From assembly GCA_035486285.1 (NCBI GenBank), contig DATHNF010000023.1, positions 1 to 19,962 of the forward strand: a DNA stretch of 19,962 bases. Reading direction: 5' to 3'. The notes below the pieces were generated by a model that saw only the letters and a program-made list of their open reading frames with translations, did no database searches and was not told the origin of the DNA. Of the stretch, positions 1-6,174 are shown one piece after another. The DNA comes from DATHNF01 sp035486285 (GTDB lineage: Bacteria > Patescibacteriota > Saccharimonadia > Saccharimonadales > UBA4665). Position 1 is the first letter of the stretch. Each line of letters starts with the position of its first letter. The position numbers were made by a program, and so were the translations under genes.

Positions 1-174
1 AGCGGCAAGCATCTCTTCAGCACCCAACAAAGTGCCGTTATCAGTAAGCTGCGCGATCTGGGGGTGCTCAGCACGGACGACGCCAGTTCCCGGGTAATCA
101 AGCCGGGAATGGTCAACTTGGTACCGAGCCAGGGCCGCGTCGATATGAATCGCCGGAACATCGCGATCCGATAA
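1..174 (+). CDS. C-terminal end of an unrecognised protein (5' end outside window)
   Basis: Frame 1 is open from the first base to a TAA at 172-174 and encodes 57 residues, ending in MNRRNIAIR. The residues are mixed, with a basic tail, and there is no transmembrane segment or motif I recognise. The next gene starts 40 nt downstream. Because the frame is open to the window edge and reads in a natural composition, I take it as the tail of a real gene, but no function can be assigned. Confidence 0.5.
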   Translation, partial: SGKHLFSTQQSAVISKLRDLGVLSTDDASSRVIKPGMVNLVPSQGRVDMNRRNIAIR

Positions 175-214
175 ATTAATACCGCTCTGCACCGACTAGT
201 CAAGAAATGAAAAC

Positions 215-910
215 ATGCCCAGCAAACAATTCGCCCTCGACGATCAAATAGTTACTATCTATAAACGCAAGTCCAACCGCAGCCTCAGGTTGAGTGTCAC
301 GGCGGACGGCCGGGTACGGGTTAGTATCCCGACTTGGGCGCCGTATAGCGCCGGGCTAAAGTTTGCCCGCTCCCGTGAGCAGTGGATACGAGCGCAGCGT
401 CCCGAGCCACTTCAACTTAAGAATGGTCAAGCTGTTGGCAAAGCCCACCATCTCCGGTTCGCGCCGTCTTCAGTACCGGCTGCTAAGGTAACGAGCCGTG
501 TCTATCCGACCGAAATAGTGGTCAGCTATCCGGCAGCCATGCCGACTAGTGATGCCGCGGTCCAACAGGTCGCTGAAGCCGCTGGTATTCGTGCTTTGCG
601 ACGGCAGGCCGAACATTTACTACCACAACGTTTAGCTGGGTTAGCGGCCGCCCACAACTTTAGTTACGGGGAGGTTCGCATTAAGCACCTCAAAAGTCGT
701 TGGGGCAGTTGTGACCATAACGGCACAATCGTACTGAACCTGTTCCTTATGCAACTCCCATGGGACTGCATTGATTATGTGCTGCTGCACGAACTGACCC
801 ATACGCGAGTATTACGTCATGGTCCGCCGTTCTGGGAAGCTATGCAATCCGTACTGCCTGACATGGCCCGATTACGCAAAGCGATACGCGCCTATCAGCC
901 AGCCCTATAG
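215..910 (+). CDS. YgjP/DUF45-type zinc metallohydrolase
   Basis: The 231-residue protein has the family's hallmark C-terminal half: an SRWGSC motif at residues 161-166, the zinc-binding HELTH at 192-196, and a downstream RHGPPFW (201-207) whose His202 is the likely third metal ligand. The family fold resembles SprT/M48 metalloproteases; some members have been assigned a nucleotide pyrophosphatase activity, so the substrate should be left open. The N-terminal half (about 1-110) is the beta-rich part usual in YgjP proteins, and the length is normal. No signal peptide or membrane segment is visible, so it should be cytosolic. The ATG at 215 has no clear Shine-Dalgarno sequence. It stands alone between an unknown gene and a histidine kinase. 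Confidence 0.85.
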   Translation: MPSKQFALDDQIVTIYKRKSNRSLRLSVTADGRVRVSIPTWAPYSAGLKFARSREQWIRAQRPEPLQLKNGQAVGKAHHLRFAPSSVPAAKVTSRVYPTEIVVSYPAAMPTSDAAVQQVAEAAGIRALRRQAEHLLPQRLAGLAAAHNFSYGEVRIKHLKSRWGSCDHNGTIVLNLFLMQLPWDCIDYVLLHELTHTRVLRHGPPFWEAMQSVLPDMARLRKAIRAYQPAL

Positions 911-964
911 GTAGTGCGCGTTGCCGACTAGCTTCTGCCCGTCAGTAATAAACCCCTAGCTATT

Positions 965-973
965 TGGTATAGT
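965..973 (+). promoter_or_regulatory. Extended -10 promoter of the histidine kinase gene
   Basis: TGG followed by TATAGT (968-973) matches an extended -10 element. The ATG at 981 lies only 7 nt after the hexamer, so transcription should begin at or next to the start codon. No -35 box at the usual distance and no Shine-Dalgarno sequence is seen. Confidence 0.55.
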
Positions 974-980
974 AAGAAGC

Positions 981-2090
981 ATGACGCTTACGCCTGAGCC
1001 CTCCAAGGCTGGATCTTCCAGCGAGCATCTTGAGCATCAACGCCTGACCAGCCTGATTAACAGCATGGCGGATGCTGTTGTCGCCGTCGACAAACAGGCC
1101 AGCATCGTACTTTATAACGGCGCGGCGCTCAACCTTTTTGACGTGAATACTATCCATATTGGCAGCTCGCTGGGCAAACTACTCCAACTTCTCGACAAGG
1201 ACGAGCATACCGTTGACATTGTAGACATGGTTACCAACACCGCAGCGCCAACCACTAACCGTGACCTACGCCTAAAGTATGACGATGGCAGTTACATCAA
1301 TCTGTACCTTAGCGTCGCGCCAGTTCATCTCGGATACGGTGAGGCTGGCCAAAGCGGCTACGTCTTGCTGCTACGCGACATTACCCGCGAGAAATCACTG
1401 GAGGAAGAGCGTGACGAGTTTATCAGTGTTGTCAGTCACGAGCTACGTACCCCGATTGCTATCGCCGAAGGGAATATTAGTAATTCCCAACTAATCGCTG
1501 AACAATCAGGCGACATTACTGCTATCAAGAAAGCTCTCAATGAAGCGCACAATCAAGTGTTGTTTCTTGCCGACATGATTAATGACTTGTCGACGCTCAG
1601 CCGTGCCGAACGCGGTAAGCTGCAGGTCGATGTCGAAGGCATCAATGTGCATGATCTGGTAGAGGAGTTAGCCAATAACTATAGACCAGAAGCGGCGGCC
1701 AAGGGCTTACAGCTCGAGGTGACCCTTGACCCTAGCCTGGAGCTATTACAATCCAGTAGGCTCTACGTACGTGAAATTCTTCAGAACTTTCTCACCAACG
1801 CCATCAAATACACCGCCAGGGGTCACGTGACGCTCCATGCTATGTCCGACCCCAAAGGTGTACGCTTCGCCGTCCAAGACACTGGTATTGGTATCGGTAA
1901 GGGTGACCAGGCTAGAGTATACGACAAATTTTTTCGCTCCGAGGACTATCGTACTCGCCAAGCTAGCGGCACTGGACTGGGGCTCTATGTCACGATGAAG
2001 CTAGCCCGTCTTATTCACGCCGAACTCAGTCTTGAGAGCGAACTCAACAAAGGCTCGACCTTCACTATCTTCGTGCCTAATCTAAAGTGA
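981..2090 (+). CDS. Soluble PAS-domain sensor histidine kinase
   Basis: The 369-residue protein has a PAS-like sensor region (about 20-135), a HisKA dimerisation domain with the phospho-acceptor motif SHELRTP (His153), and a HATPase_c domain. In the latter, the N box is near 268-277, the G1 box is DTGIGI (300-305), the F box is FFRS (317-320) and the G2 box is GTGLGL (330-335). All catalytic boxes are present, so it should be active. There is no transmembrane segment or signal peptide, hence it senses a cytosolic signal. No response-regulator gene is adjacent: it is an orphan kinase in this window. The ATG follows an extended -10 box by 7 nt, suggesting a leaderless mRNA. It ends convergent with the glycosyltransferase gene, 34 nt away, and I see no clear terminator between them. 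Confidence 0.92.
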   Translation: MTLTPEPSKAGSSSEHLEHQRLTSLINSMADAVVAVDKQASIVLYNGAALNLFDVNTIHIGSSLGKLLQLLDKDEHTVDIVDMVTNTAAPTTNRDLRLKYDDGSYINLYLSVAPVHLGYGEAGQSGYVLLLRDITREKSLEEERDEFISVVSHELRTPIAIAEGNISNSQLIAEQSGDITAIKKALNEAHNQVLFLADMINDLSTLSRAERGKLQVDVEGINVHDLVEELANNYRPEAAAKGLQLEVTLDPSLELLQSSRLYVREILQNFLTNAIKYTARGHVTLHAMSDPKGVRFAVQDTGIGIGKGDQARVYDKFFRSEDYRTRQASGTGLGLYVTMKLARLIHAELSLESELNKGSTFTIFVPNLK

Positions 2091-2124
2091 TCCTATCGTG
2101 GCTTTTCGCGACCAAGTGAATCTG

Positions 2125-3633
2125 CTACGTGTCGTTTGCCAGCTGCGCAACCGTGCGCATAACAGGGATACAGACATCGCGGCCCTTCCAAATTACCTCA
2201 CGAAACTCATAACGCCACATTGAATAGTTGAGCAGCCCGACGTCGTACAGCGTAGCGAAGGGCAATAGCCACAGGCTGCGAAGCTGAAAACGACGGTATG
2301 TTAGGGTCACGATTCGGGCATAGAAAATGACCAGGAGTACACAAACCAGAACGCTCGTCAGTAGGAGTAGCCATGTCTGCGCTAGGATACCGCCAAGCAC
2401 TAGACCAAAGGGACCGACCAGCGCGGCTAGCTCAGCTACGGTGAGCAATCCGACCAACTCTGGCCGGCGATGTACTTGTGGATAACGGGTACGAATGGCG
2501 GTCGCTCGTTGTTCTGAAAAGTCTTTGGCGCTGGATAGACCGATAGTGCCATCACTTTGCAGAAAGCTATAACCATCTTGCTTGCTAGCCGTCTTGCGGG
2601 CAAAATAGCTTTCTATCGATGTGCTGTGAGCTACTGCTTGGAAACCCCCGGCCGCTTGCAGTGCTTCGGAAGTAATCAGCCAGCAAGTGCTTAAGACAGG
2701 TGGTCTCTGTAGCCAGCGACGAGGCAAGGCCAGCTCCCAAGCGTAGCGCGTTGGCTGTACAAGCAATGAACCGAACTGCCAAGGCCCAGGCAGCTGGTTA
2801 CGCGGAATCAGGCTGAGCATCGACTTCTTCTTGGCAAGCAAGGTCTCCACTAGCGCTCGCAAACTGCCGCGCTGGAAGCGGACATCAACACCGCAGAAGA
2901 GTAACAGCCCGCCATTCGCTTCGTCGGCTAGCTGTTTGTAGGCATAATTTTTGGCCAGCCAGTGCCCGGGCGGGGCCTTACCGGCAATAAAGGTGACACC
3001 GTTACTGGCAAATCCACGGATAATCTCTGGCGTACGTTTGTCCCGTGAGCAATCGTCGAGTACCAGTACCTCAAGCTTAGGATAGTCAGCTTCTAGTAGT
3101 GACTGTAGGCAAGCTTCTAGCTCAGTCGTTTCGTTACGTGCCGGGATAGCTATCGTCAACGTCGGCAAGTCCCGGTCGGCATAGGCCTGCTTCAGGCTGG
3201 GTGGTTTGGTCGTCCGCAAGTGCCGTATTGTAGAGGCCAGCAAGACAACCGCCAAAACTAGCTCCACTCCGACTAGCACGTAGAGCCACGTCATCGGCTG
3301 CACCTTAGTTACGTGACCCAAAGCGGCTATCATTAAAGCCAGTATCTGTAGGCCGATCAGCCAGTAGCTGGTGCCACGGGCAACACCGAACAGGTAGTCG
3401 GCCTGCGTCCGGCCTTCGATTAAACGCAGCAGGTTAATCACGCGGTAGAGGCTCAAAATCAATACTAGCCCAGCCCAAAAACTAAAATGCGCGCCAAACA
3501 CCGCCCCACTGCTCACCGACAAACCCACAATTAGCAGGCAGGCCAATGCTTTTCGCCAGCGCCAGACCGGTGACAACCAGAGCATAAGCTCCATTAGGCT
3601 AACAATTCCTAAACTAATAAGCGCAACCATCAT
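2125..3633 (-). CDS. Membrane-anchored family 2 glycosyltransferase
   Basis: The 502-residue protein has hydrophobic segments near 3-20, 29-47, 52-65, 90-106 and 115-134, then a cytosolic GT-A domain, then further membrane segments near 393-418, 420-440 and 452-470. The GT2 signatures are IPARNE (163-168), LDDCS (192-196) and a GVD metal-binding triplet (248-250). The C-terminal WKGRDV resembles the WxGR tail of CrtQ/HpnB-like GT2 enzymes. It probably transfers a sugar to a lipid or cell-envelope acceptor; the sugar and acceptor cannot be read from sequence. Two ATGs start the frame (3633 and 3630). Upstream, an extended -10 element lies 8 nt away, so the message may be leaderless. It is a single-gene unit, divergent from secE. 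Confidence 0.85.
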   Translation of the reverse strand: MMVALISLGIVSLMELMLWLSPVWRWRKALACLLIVGLSVSSGAVFGAHFSFWAGLVLILSLYRVINLLRLIEGRTQADYLFGVARGTSYWLIGLQILALMIAALGHVTKVQPMTWLYVLVGVELVLAVVLLASTIRHLRTTKPPSLKQAYADRDLPTLTIAIPARNETTELEACLQSLLEADYPKLEVLVLDDCSRDKRTPEIIRGFASNGVTFIAGKAPPGHWLAKNYAYKQLADEANGGLLLFCGVDVRFQRGSLRALVETLLAKKKSMLSLIPRNQLPGPWQFGSLLVQPTRYAWELALPRRWLQRPPVLSTCWLITSEALQAAGGFQAVAHSTSIESYFARKTASKQDGYSFLQSDGTIGLSSAKDFSEQRATAIRTRYPQVHRRPELVGLLTVAELAALVGPFGLVLGGILAQTWLLLLTSVLVCVLLVIFYARIVTLTYRRFQLRSLWLLPFATLYDVGLLNYSMWRYEFREVIWKGRDVCIPVMRTVAQLANDT

Positions 3634-3641
3634 CTCCCCTA

Positions 3642-3650
3642 ACTATAGCA
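3642..3650 (-). promoter_or_regulatory. Extended -10 promoter of the glycosyltransferase gene
   Basis: Read on the minus strand, TGC then TATAGT (3647-3642) forms an extended -10 element 8 nt before the ATG at 3633. The intervening AGGGGAG looks like a Shine-Dalgarno but abuts the ATG, too close to work well for it. Confidence 0.5.
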
Positions 3651-3753
3651 AACACGCCCTGTAGCTATTAGCGTACCGCTGCCTTGACTGTCGCTAAGTT
3701 TATTTCAGGATCCTCTTTGTCTAGGGCAAAGCCTGTGCCGATGCACGAAAGGC

Positions 3754-3782
3754 TTGACCTCTTGCAGTCAGATTGCTATACT
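3754..3782 (+). promoter_or_regulatory. Sigma-70-type promoter of secE-nusG
   Basis: TTGACC (3754-3759) and TATACT (3777-3782) are separated by exactly 17 nt, with TGC just before the -10. Transcription should start near 3789. This is the only strong promoter before secE and so probably serves secE, nusG and the small gene after them. Confidence 0.8.
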
Positions 3783-3793
3783 TGACATCATTG

Positions 3794-3818
3794 GCCTACA
3801 AGTTTATGTAGGCTTTTT
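3794..3818 (+). terminator. Promoter-proximal terminator-like hairpin in the secE leader
   Basis: GCCTACA (3794-3800) and TGTAGGC (3807-3813) form a perfect 7-bp stem with a 6-nt loop, followed by five T residues (3814-3818). It begins only about 5 nt after the predicted transcription start. It could be an attenuator, or a 5'-end stabilising hairpin. A terminator serving the divergent glycosyltransferase is excluded by orientation. Confidence 0.55.
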
Positions 3819-3848
3819 AATTTGGGTAAGGGAGCACGGACAAGTAGT

Positions 3849-4244
3849 ATGGCCGACAAACAGCCAACCAAATCCAAACGACGGGTCAAAAACCCGGAGA
3901 CCTTCCGTGAGCGCGCTCTAAAGGCCACTGAAGCGACAGATAAGCCTCAACGCTCAGCCCGATTTAAGATCATGGGCAGGCTAGTAACACCGATTTTTAG
4001 ACCGGTTGCTAAGATCATCGGCGGTTTGTTGGACTTCAAACCCTTCAAGCTGCTTGGGAAAATCCTGTTCCCGGCCTACTTTCGCCAAAGCCTGCGCGAA
4101 TTACGCCTAGTCACTTGGCCAAGCTGGAGAGAAAGCCGCCGTTTGACATACGCCGTACTGGTCTTCGCAGTTATTTTTGGCGCCTCCATCGCTCTGGTCG
4201 ACTACGGCCTCGATAAAGTCTTTAAGAACGTATTACTAAAGTAA
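3849..4244 (+). CDS. secE: SecE, preprotein translocase subunit
   Basis: SecE is the small essential subunit of the SecYEG channel in the cytoplasmic membrane. From ATG 3849 the protein is 131 residues: a long basic N-terminal region (1-75), the conserved amphipathic motif ELRLVTWPSWRES (84-96), and one C-terminal membrane helix (about 99-118). Only the last ~55 residues match the minimal SecE; the N-terminal extension is longer than in many bacteria. An in-frame TTG at 3822 would add nine residues. I prefer ATG because AAGGGAG (3828-3834) precedes it, though the spacing is long (14 nt). nusG follows after 9 nt, the classical secE-nusG order. Confidence 0.93.
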   Translation: MADKQPTKSKRRVKNPETFRERALKATEATDKPQRSARFKIMGRLVTPIFRPVAKIIGGLLDFKPFKLLGKILFPAYFRQSLRELRLVTWPSWRESRRLTYAVLVFAVIFGASIALVDYGLDKVFKNVLLK

Positions 4245-4253
4245 AGGATAGCT

Positions 4254-4802
4254 ATGAGCACCGGCAAACGATACGATACAACTAAGCAGTGGTACGCCAT
4301 CCACACCTACAGCGGTTACGAAGAAAAGGTCGCCGAGAGTATTCGCCAGCGTGCCGATAGCTTGGACATGAAAGACAAGATCTTTGAGATTCTAGTACCA
4401 AAGGAGAAGATGATAGAGATCAAGAATGGTAAGCGCCGCGTAGTTGAGAAGCGTATCTTTCAAGGCTACGTATTGGTTCACATGAAGCTTTCCGAAGATG
4501 CTTGGTATATTGTCCGCAACACGCCGTCTGTTACTGGCTTTGTAGGCAGCGGCACTGATCCGACCCCGGTTGAGCAGGACGAAATCGAGAAAATCCAGAA
4601 GCGCATGGGTCTTGAGCAGCCCAAGCATAAGATCGATTTCAACCTCGGTGAAGTTGTCAATATCATCGACGGCCCGTTCAAAGGCTTTGACGGCAGTATT
4701 AACGAAATCGACCCGGCCAAAGGCAAGCTCAAAGTCTTGGTCAATATGTTTGGCCGCGAAACACCTGTCGAGCTTGACGGCCTCCAGGTCAAACGAGTCT
4801 AG
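4254..4802 (+). CDS. nusG: NusG, transcription elongation and antitermination factor
   Basis: NusG binds the RNA polymerase clamp through its NGN domain and contacts Rho or ribosomal S10 through its KOW domain. The 182-residue protein has the normal length. The NGN domain (about 11-115) has WYAIHTYSGYE near the start and the RIFQGYVLV strand (67-75). The KOW domain (about 129-182) has GEVVNIIDGPFKGFDG and ends in the usual VELDGLQVKRV. An AAAGGA Shine-Dalgarno sequence precedes the ATG. It is co-transcribed with secE, and a small unrecognised ORF follows 9 nt after its stop. Confidence 0.97.
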   Translation: MSTGKRYDTTKQWYAIHTYSGYEEKVAESIRQRADSLDMKDKIFEILVPKEKMIEIKNGKRRVVEKRIFQGYVLVHMKLSEDAWYIVRNTPSVTGFVGSGTDPTPVEQDEIEKIQKRMGLEQPKHKIDFNLGEVVNIIDGPFKGFDGSINEIDPAKGKLKVLVNMFGRETPVELDGLQVKRV

Positions 4803-4811
4803 AGGACGACT

Positions 4812-5060
4812 ATGTACAAATACGAAATGACCGAAGGAGAAGCAGTAAAAGGCCTGTCAATCATTGGCCTTTCGGTGTTGGGCGGAGTAGCTGTAGCCAA
4901 GGAAGCAGCCAAGCTGGGTATGCCAGCCCCATTGGCCGCAGTTCTTGGTATAGGCACTGCTACGGCTAGTGTTCTCTTCGGACAAGACATACTCCTTGAT
5001 CCTGAAGCTGTCCGGCAGCGGAGCTATAGCTATCCACCACATCGCGGTATGGATATTTAA
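4812..5060 (+). CDS. Small hydrophobic protein, unrecognised, in the secE-nusG unit
   Basis: The 82-residue ORF starts 9 nt after nusG with an AGAGGA Shine-Dalgarno sequence, so it is probably translated from the secE-nusG mRNA. It has two mildly hydrophobic stretches (about 14-29 and 39-57) rich in Gly, Ala and Val, separated by KEAAKLGMP, and a polar, Tyr/Arg/His-containing tail. This could be a helical hairpin in the membrane or a soluble glycine-rich fold. I recognise no family. The reverse strand has a competing frame here, but the position, Shine-Dalgarno and composition favour this one. Confidence 0.6.
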   Translation: MYKYEMTEGEAVKGLSIIGLSVLGGVAVAKEAAKLGMPAPLAAVLGIGTATASVLFGQDILLDPEAVRQRSYSYPPHRGMDI

Positions 5061-5078
5061 TTGAATACAGTGTATAAT
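5050..5078 (+). promoter_or_regulatory. Promoter of the rplK-rplA unit
   Basis: A perfect TATAAT (5073-5078) stands 17 nt after TGGATA (5050-5055), a 4/6 match to the -35 consensus. The start site would be near 5085, giving a leader of about 80 nt before rplK. It overlaps the 3' end of the small gene before it. Confidence 0.65.
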
Positions 5079-5121
5079 TAACAGGTTACGCACTTCTGTC
5101 TTAATTAAAGCTAATTATAGA

Positions 5122-5154
5122 AAGGGAAGGAGAACGTTGAGCTTGGCTCCGTTC
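5122..5154 (+). promoter_or_regulatory. Displaced Shine-Dalgarno and spacer hairpin before rplK
   Basis: A strong AAGGGAAGGA Shine-Dalgarno-like tract (about 5122-5131) lies over 30 nt before the rplK ATG. Between them GAACG (5132-5136)/CGTTC (5150-5154) and GAGC (5139-5142)/GCTC (5146-5149) form a 9-bp hairpin with a TT bulge and a TTG loop. When folded, the hairpin leaves about 10 nt between the Shine-Dalgarno and the ATG, which is a usable spacing. No other Shine-Dalgarno precedes rplK. Confidence 0.6.
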
Positions 5155-5164
5155 GACAATTACT

Positions 5165-5593
5165 ATGGCAAAAACAGTTAAAGCTAACTTAAAAATGAAG
5201 ATTCGAGGCGGCCAGGCCAGTGCTGCGCCACCGGTTGGCAGCACGCTTGGCCAGTATGGGGTTAACATGATGGACTTCATTGGTCCATTTAACGACGCCA
5301 CCAAGGACATGCAAGGGCAAACAGTTACCGCGCACATTACGATTTATGATGACCGCAGCATGGACTTTCGCGTTGTCGGTATGCCCACTGACGACCGTAT
5401 TCGTACCGAACTTGGTATTCAGAAGGGCTCGGGGAAGCCCAATACCGAGAAGGTCAGCAAGAAGTTGACTGACGCCCAGCTAACCAAAATCGCCGAAGAA
5501 AAAGCCCACGATATGAACGCCGAAGACGTGGAAGCCATTAAGAAAATGGTCGCTGGCACCGCCCGCAGCATGGGAGTCGAAATTGAAGGCTAG
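5165..5593 (+). CDS. rplK: Ribosomal protein L11
   Basis: L11 binds the GTPase-associated region of 23S rRNA. The 142-residue protein has the standard length and motifs: the N-terminal domain with APPVGSTLGQYGVN (about 21-34) and the C-terminal RNA-binding domain with the KGSGKPN loop (about 86-92). ATG 5165 gives the usual MAKTVKANLK start. It has its own promoter, and its translation start appears to depend on a hairpin-bridged Shine-Dalgarno sequence. The start of the next small ORF overlaps its end by 11 nt. rplA follows in the same direction, but two small genes and two L1-type RNA elements lie between. Confidence 0.97.
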   Translation: MAKTVKANLKMKIRGGQASAAPPVGSTLGQYGVNMMDFIGPFNDATKDMQGQTVTAHITIYDDRSMDFRVVGMPTDDRIRTELGIQKGSGKPNTEKVSKKLTDAQLTKIAEEKAHDMNAEDVEAIKKMVAGTARSMGVEIEG

Positions 5594-5819
5594 CAGTACG
5601 ATACTATCCGAAGTCAATAACTTTGAGCGTACTGGCAGTATCGAATCTGGCGTTAGTGAGCCATCCACGCCAGATTTCTTCTCTGACGGGTGCTTCGTGA
5701 TTGACGACGCTCGTGTCACTGACATACAAGCCGCAGTAGACGCAGGGGAAATTAGCGCCCAAGAAGCCGAGCAGACTGCTCTTAGTTTTGGTTATCTTGG
5801 CTGGGAAGACCGGTTCTAG
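5583..5819 (+). CDS. Small acidic protein, unrecognised, coupled to rplK
   Basis: The 78-residue ORF starts at TTG 5583 inside the end of rplK, with GGGAG 7 nt upstream within the rplK coding sequence, an arrangement typical of translational coupling. It is acidic and contains a segment VTDIQAAVDAGEISAQEAEQTAL (about 45-67) that reads as a short helix-turn-helix-like pair of helices, then an aromatic C-terminus (FGYLGWEDRF). No known family is recognised. Codon use resembles the neighbouring genes. The 3' end is followed at once by an L1-type RNA element. Confidence 0.55.
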   Translation: MKASSTILSEVNNFERTGSIESGVSEPSTPDFFSDGCFVIDDARVTDIQAAVDAGEISAQEAEQTALSFGYLGWEDRF

Positions 5820-5830
5820 ATAGTTTTTAA

Positions 5831-5872
5831 AATTGTGGGAGGCTTGAAGAGCTGTTAGCACCACGAAAGGAG
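5831..5872 (+). ncRNA. L1-binding-type mRNA leader, copy 1
   Basis: GTGG (5835-5838) pairs with CCAC (5861-5864), enclosing a two-base 5' bulge GA, a helix GGCT/AGCT with a 5-nt loop, and a 7-nt 3' internal strand ending AGCA. The Shine-Dalgarno GAAAGGAG starts immediately after CCAC. The sequence GTGGGAGGCTT matches, as I recall it, the L1 site of E. coli 23S rRNA (GGUGGGAGGCUUUGAAG with ACCAC on the other strand). L1 bound here would block the Shine-Dalgarno of the 81-aa ORF. A second copy with the same spacing precedes rplA. Confidence 0.82.
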
Positions 5873-5876
5873 TATC

Positions 5877-6122
5877 ATGGCACTAGATATAGAAAGCGGC
5901 AAAATATTTACGAGTCCCGAGTTGAGAATCCCGCAAGGGCACATTAGCATGCACGGTCGTGCTGACCTCGCGGATTACAGCTCTGGCATTCCTGCTTCCG
6001 TTGAAGAGGTAGAGGAGGCTATTGTTGAAGTCATGATGCGTAGCCTTCCTGAGCTAGAAGCTCACCAGTTTGGCAGAGTAGCTGTTAGAAGGCTTGAGCA
6101 GCAAGAAGCGCTTAATTTATAA
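5877..6122 (+). CDS. Small unrecognised protein under an L1-type leader
   Basis: The 81-residue ORF starts with ATG 4 nt after a strong GAAAGGAG Shine-Dalgarno sequence and ends 52 nt before rplA. It is acidic in the middle (VEEVEEAIVEVMM, about 42-54) and has a basic, helical tail (FGRVAVRRLEQQEAL). No family is recognised and no membrane segment is visible. Its start region carries the same L1-type RNA element as rplA. This implies expression in step with L1 and therefore a possible ribosome-related role, but that is inference from regulation alone. Confidence 0.65.
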   Translation: MALDIESGKIFTSPELRIPQGHISMHGRADLADYSSGIPASVEEVEEAIVEVMMRSLPELEAHQFGRVAVRRLEQQEALNL

Positions 6123-6125
6123 ATA

Positions 6126-6167
6126 AATTTGTGGGAGGCCCAAACGGCCGACAGCACCACGAAAGGA
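6126..6167 (+). ncRNA. L1-binding-type mRNA leader, copy 2 (rplA autoregulation)
   Basis: GTGG (6131-6134) pairs with CCAC (6157-6160) around GA, a perfect GGCC/GGCC helix with loop CAAAC, and GACAGCA. All segment lengths equal those of copy 1 (4-2-4-5-4-7-4). In the inner helix a C-G pair here is T-A in copy 1, a compensatory change that supports a real RNA fold. The Shine-Dalgarno AAAGGA follows directly, 7 nt before the rplA ATG. L1 is known to repress its own operon by binding such a 23S mimic. Confidence 0.85.
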
Positions 6168-6174
6168 CACAACC

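Noticed and set aside
3690..3753. A tRNA gene before secE, as in several other bacteria
   Set aside because: No cloverleaf, T-loop GTTCRA motif or acceptor stem was found in the interval.
5137..5181. 14-codon TTG ORF overlapping the rplK start as a real leader peptide
   Set aside because: Its TTG lies inside the predicted hairpin and is only 5 nt from the Shine-Dalgarno. The hairpin-bridging explanation is simpler, so it is only mentioned in the rplK finding.
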